Below, piece by piece: positions 15,826 through 18,161 of a stretch of 18,161 nucleotides of DNA (within the stretch, counting starts at the first letter, position 1; every line of letters begins with the position of its first letter). Made by a program: the position numbers and the translations under genes. Source of the DNA: Pseudogymnoascus destructans. Its lineage: Eukaryota; Ascomycota; Leotiomycetes; Thelebolales; Thelebolaceae. The stretch spans positions 1 through 18,161 of the forward strand of contig NW_020167584.1 of assembly GCF_001641265.1 (NCBI RefSeq), in the 5' to 3' direction. Under the pieces are notes generated by a model. That model saw only the letters and a program-made list of their open reading frames with translations. It made no database searches and was not told the DNA's origin.

Positions 15826-17241
15826 TATCTTCCCGTTTTGGACTGTAATATCTACAGACCCAAACGCTTCAATCTTCACCCTTTGGTCTCCAGCTAAGAG
15901 GTAGCTATTATCTTGACATTCTTGGATATTGTAGAACCTCGTACGGTCGTTGCAGACGTGAATTGTAGCTCCAGAGTGGAGAATTATGCTTTTAGAGAGC
16001 TCATAGGCTGAGGTTTTCGGCTTTAGTCCTTGGGAGACTTGGAAGACTGTAGTGAAAGACATAGGTGGATCTGTATTCGTACGGGATTGTACTCCATTCG
16101 GGTTGTTGAAATTGTTCTGTTCTTCTGCCTTTTGGATAACGTACTGGAATCCTGGTTTGTCACTTATATAGGCCTCTACTTTAGCTTCAATCTCTTTATT
16201 TGGGCGCCATTGCCTCGTACGTTTTGACTTCATCACATAGAGGCAGTCCCGCCACTTGTGAGTTGTTCCGCAAGGGCAGTCTAGTCGAGCCTGATTTTTC
16301 TGTTTTCTGCCTCTCTGACCTTGCTGACCTTGTTGTAGGTTGTTCGTACGGCCTTGGAGCGTTGGCTGTAGGTCGCTATTGTCATCCTCTTGTAGTGCAA
16401 AAACTCCATGTTCCCCCCTAGGTTTCTGGGTGAATCTCTCTTGCCTACGGTTGGTTCTATACTGTCGTAGGACCTCCTCAAATTCGTACGACTTTGTCTG
16501 CTTCTCTAGCTTGTGTTTCCATGGTCCTCGGAATTCGCAAGGTCCTATTGCATCAAGGAAGGTATAGATAGCATTGTGAGGGTCGATAACCTCTGTTGCC
16601 TGTAGCGTACGGCCTTGAGTGTATAGATTCTCCCAGTTTAGGAGCCAGTCTTCAAGGTCCTTGCCTCTTTGCATTTTCGCAGCCTTTTGCCATTCTAGTC
16701 TCCATTCTCCGATTCTAGCTCTTTGAGTAGGTGCGAATCGGTCTCGTAGCTTTCTAAGCATATCGTACAGAGTATCGCAATTGTAGGTATAGGGTAGGAA
16801 GTCGCGTTTGATGGTTTCTTGGATCTTAGAGCGAAGCCCCTGAATTGCTTCCTCCTGCTTTTCCCACACCTTGCGCTCATATTGGAAATCAGCTTGTAGG
16901 TTTCGAAGCTGTTCCTTCTGATCTTCTGTAAGAGATGCGTACGTAATTGGCGTTAATTGCTGTTGGCCTTCTACTGAAGGTTGGATGGTCTGGCTACCTG
17001 AAGCTCTTGTTGACACTCCAGGTCTTGTTTGAGCAGTAACACCACCACCAGCTTGCGTGGCACTCCGTACGAACTCAGGAATAGGTCGAACGGGCTGTAG
17101 GAGTGTAGGAGGGTCCTCGATTGATGGATCGATATACCCCCATACTCCTGCCTTTATTGAAGCAGTTTTGATAGTCTCTATCCACTCGTCCCAGTCTCTA
17201 GGGCTTGTGAGGACCACCCCCGCCTTCTGTAGGGTCGCCAT
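15826..17241 (-). pseudogene. gag: E3 Gag and protease
   Basis: ATG at 17241 opens MATLQKAGVVLTSPRDWDEW, the usual start of fungal copia Gag (capsid-like region about residues 15-260). A coiled-coil-prone stretch spans residues 105-145. A CxCGxxHxxxxC zinc knuckle is at residues 322-333 (16243-16278, CPCGTTHKWRDC). The protease block SIILHSGATIHVCNDRTRF starts near residue 418. The catalytic Asp of the usual DSGAT is His here (codon CAC, 15976-15978), so the protease should be dead. The frame runs open to 15547, but after residue 475 (about 15815-15826) it no longer matches copia Pol, whose true frame continues beside it. The real product therefore breaks there. Confidence 0.87.
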
Positions 17242-17327
17242 AATGATGGTTTTTTCGACTCCAGGACAGGACTTGATTTTGGTCCGTTCGGGTTTCTATA
17301 GGCTTCAAAATGCGTCTTGGAGTTGCT

Positions 17328-17340
17328 CCGGGCTCATAAC
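17328..17340 (-). other. E3 primer binding site, half-tRNA-iMet type
   Basis: Directly after the LTR, the - strand reads GTTATGAGCCCGG. This is complementary to the anticodon stem-loop of initiator tRNA-Met (CCGGGCUCAUAAC, with the CAU anticodon). Drosophila copia and yeast Ty5 prime from this internal part of tRNA-iMet, so the site fits a copia element. The tRNA identity is from the motif alone. Confidence 0.75.
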
Positions 17341-17445
17341 TGTTGAGTAATATGCGTGTGTATTCCTGTCTATCTATGCTGCCTGAAATTGCGGGGAAGT
17401 GGTGCTGAGATCATGTGACATATTATTATATTTTCAATTACAACA
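17341..17445 (-). repeat. E3 5' LTR (105 bp)
   Basis: On the - strand it starts TGTTGTAATTGAAAATATAA and ends ACTCAACA, with inverted ends TGTTG/CAACA. The inner edge is fixed by the adjoining primer site; the outer edge is inferred from the terminal repeat. A TATA-like AATATAATAATA lies near its start. The length is short for a copia LTR. The outer flank is GGGGT (17446-17450); the partner copy is not in the window. Confidence 0.7.
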
Positions 17446-17449
17446 GGGG

Positions 17450-17501
17450 TCCTACTGTACTTGTGACGTACCTACCTAGGTACGTCACAAGTACAGTAGG
17501 A
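17450..17501. repeat. 24-bp-arm perfect palindrome
   Basis: Arms at 17450-17473 and 17478-17501 are exact reverse complements, with a 4-nt centre ACCT. The core contains TACCTACCTAGGTA. A further copy of the arm segment GTACTTGTGACG occurs at 17522-17533. The unit lies just outside the E3 LTR (4 bp away), in the upstream region of the secreted-protein gene. It could be a small foldback element, a terminator hairpin or a paired binding site (TGACGTA halves resemble bZIP sites). Confidence 0.9.
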
Positions 17502-17653
17502 TATGTACTTTTTTCCCTCGAGTACTTGTGACGGCCCACTTCCCATGCACGGACCCTACGGAGACTTTTGGGCAGCACGATTACGTTATGAAGCAAGGGA
17601 ACAAACGCAGTGATAATTTGTGTTTTCATCATCCACGGCTATTGAAACCTTGA

Positions 17654-17681
17654 TATTTCATATTTCATATTTCATATTTCA
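17654..17681. repeat. 7-bp tandem repeat (TATTTCA x4)
   Basis: Four perfect copies of TATTTCA lie end to end in the upstream region of the secreted-protein gene. Confidence 0.95.
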
Positions 17682-17690
17682 TCTTGACAG

Positions 17691-17720
17691 TGACACTGAC
17701 ACTGACACTGACACTGACAG
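17691..17720. repeat. 6-bp tandem repeat (TGACAC x5)
   Basis: Four perfect TGACAC units and a final TGACAG lie nine bases after the TATTTCA array. Similar GCTGACATC motifs follow twice at about 17731-17755. Confidence 0.95.
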
Positions 17721-18065
17721 GAAACATCCAGCTGACATCACATCGCTGACATCGCTCTCGAAACCCTTCGTGCAGGACTCCACTGTCGTCTGATTGGCCA
17801 CCACCACAAGTCTTACATTCCGTCCTTAGCCTGGTCAGCGTCGTCTCCTTTTCAGCTCTTTCCCATACTTTCTCCCCTGCCGCTCATCTTTTTTGCCATT
17901 TATCTTGTCGTGACGATATGGCATTATAGCAGTCTCGGAGCTTTCCTCGCCGTTTACACAGCTGTATCCTCCTCAAAAGGGTCTCACCCCCGGCGCCGAC
18001 GGGTCCGCGAGGCTACCTCGATTCATGCACATCGACCTTCATAACCCACAACCTCACACATCCCA

Positions 18066-18161
18066 ATGCGCGGAGCCTCTATACTTGCGGCAGTGGCCAC
18101 GGCCCTGCTCGTTCCCCTCGCGTCCGCCATACCCCAAATAACCGCCATTCCCACCGTTGCT
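18066..18161 (+). CDS. Predicted secreted protein, N-terminus only
   Basis: ATG at 18066 opens a frame that stays open to the window end (32 codons): MRGASILAAVATALLVPLAS then AIPQITAIPTVA. It has a clear signal-peptide form: a basic residue at position 2, a hydrophobic core of about 15 residues, and a small-residue cleavage site LASA/IP near residues 18-21. GC-rich codon use differs from the AT-richer elements on its left. The start context CCCAATG and the pyrimidine-rich upstream region fit a fungal gene. The mature protein is out of view, so the function cannot be named; extracellular enzymes and GPI-anchored wall proteins commonly begin this way. Confidence 0.7.
   Translation, partial: MRGASILAAVATALLVPLASAIPQITAIPTVA

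Larger units (their letters stand above)
15077..17445 (-). mobile_element. Ty1/copia element E3, 5' half
   Basis: It comprises, on the - strand, a 105-bp LTR (17341-17445), a half-tRNA primer site, gag-protease, the pre-integrase zinc module and the first part of the integrase core. The domain order protease then integrase (before any reverse transcriptase) marks Ty1/copia. It is cut at 15077 by the E2 LTR. The rest of integrase, RT, RNase H and the other LTR are not in the window. It carries 12 CGTACG hexamers at roughly even spacing. It inserted about 620 bp upstream of the secreted-protein gene. Confidence 0.9.
17502..18065 (+). promoter_or_regulatory. Upstream region of secreted-protein gene
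   Basis: No open frame of note lies here. It holds two short tandem arrays (17654-17681 and 17691-17720), pyrimidine-rich tracts (about 17858-17896) typical of fungal promoters, and a weak TATA-like ATTATAG near 17923. The base composition turns GC-richer towards 18066. The transcription start cannot be placed. Confidence 0.5.

Noticed and set aside
1..18161. tRNA, rRNA or other structural RNA genes
   Set aside because: No cloverleaf or conserved rRNA sequence was recognised on either strand; the only tRNA-like match is the copia primer site.

Overview
The window looks like a transposon-filled stretch of a filamentous fungal genome, most likely an ascomycete. The evidence is chromodomain-bearing Ty3/gypsy elements with Tf1-like self-priming, a Ty1/copia element with a fungal-type Gag, and a TACCTAGGTA-type palindrome. 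Species cannot be named from sequence alone. About 17.4 of 18.2 kb is repeat-derived. The only host gene visible is the first 32 codons of a predicted secreted protein at the right edge (18066, + strand).

Layout, left to right. (1) 19-867: solo LTR of family B with a GTCAT target duplication. (2) 876-6924: Ty3/gypsy chromovirus E1 on the + strand, with both LTRs but Gag and Pol broken by many frameshifts and stops. (3) 6925-7239: C-terminal remnant of a pogo/Tigger-like DDE transposase on the - strand. (4) 7240-15076: a second, related chromovirus E2 on the - strand. It has its 5' LTR (14824-15076) but has lost its 3' LTR and the last part of its chromodomain. E2 carries three later insertions, each with a target duplication: solo LTR B (9594-10530) in the reverse transcriptase just before YMDD, solo LTR C (12833-13250) in gag, and another solo LTR B (13428-14365) in gag. 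Mental removal of each insert plus one target copy restores the reading frame. (5) 15077-17445: 5' half of a Ty1/copia element E3 on the - strand (105-bp LTR, half-tRNA-iMet-type primer site, Gag, protease, start of integrase), cut by E2 inside the integrase core. (6) 17446-18065: host intergenic DNA with a 24-bp-arm palindrome and two microsatellites, leading to the secreted-protein gene.

Order of events read from the nesting: E3 landed about 620 bp upstream of the host gene; E2 landed in E3; solo LTRs B and C (originally complete elements) landed in E2. The E2/E3 left side was lost and now abuts the pogo remnant and E1. The E1 flanks do not show a matching target duplication.

The most notable signals are at the nucleic-acid level. 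(a) E3 carries 12 exact CGTACG hexamers in 1.9 kb, spaced mostly 121-140 bp apart and lying in all three codon phases. (b) E1 and E2 share a gag-pol -1 frameshift signal whose 7-bp stem is kept by compensatory changes. (c) Both use an 11-nt self-primer that also covaries with its primer binding site. (d) The E1 5' LTR contains a 24-bp inverted repeat that looks like a captured product of that self-priming reaction.
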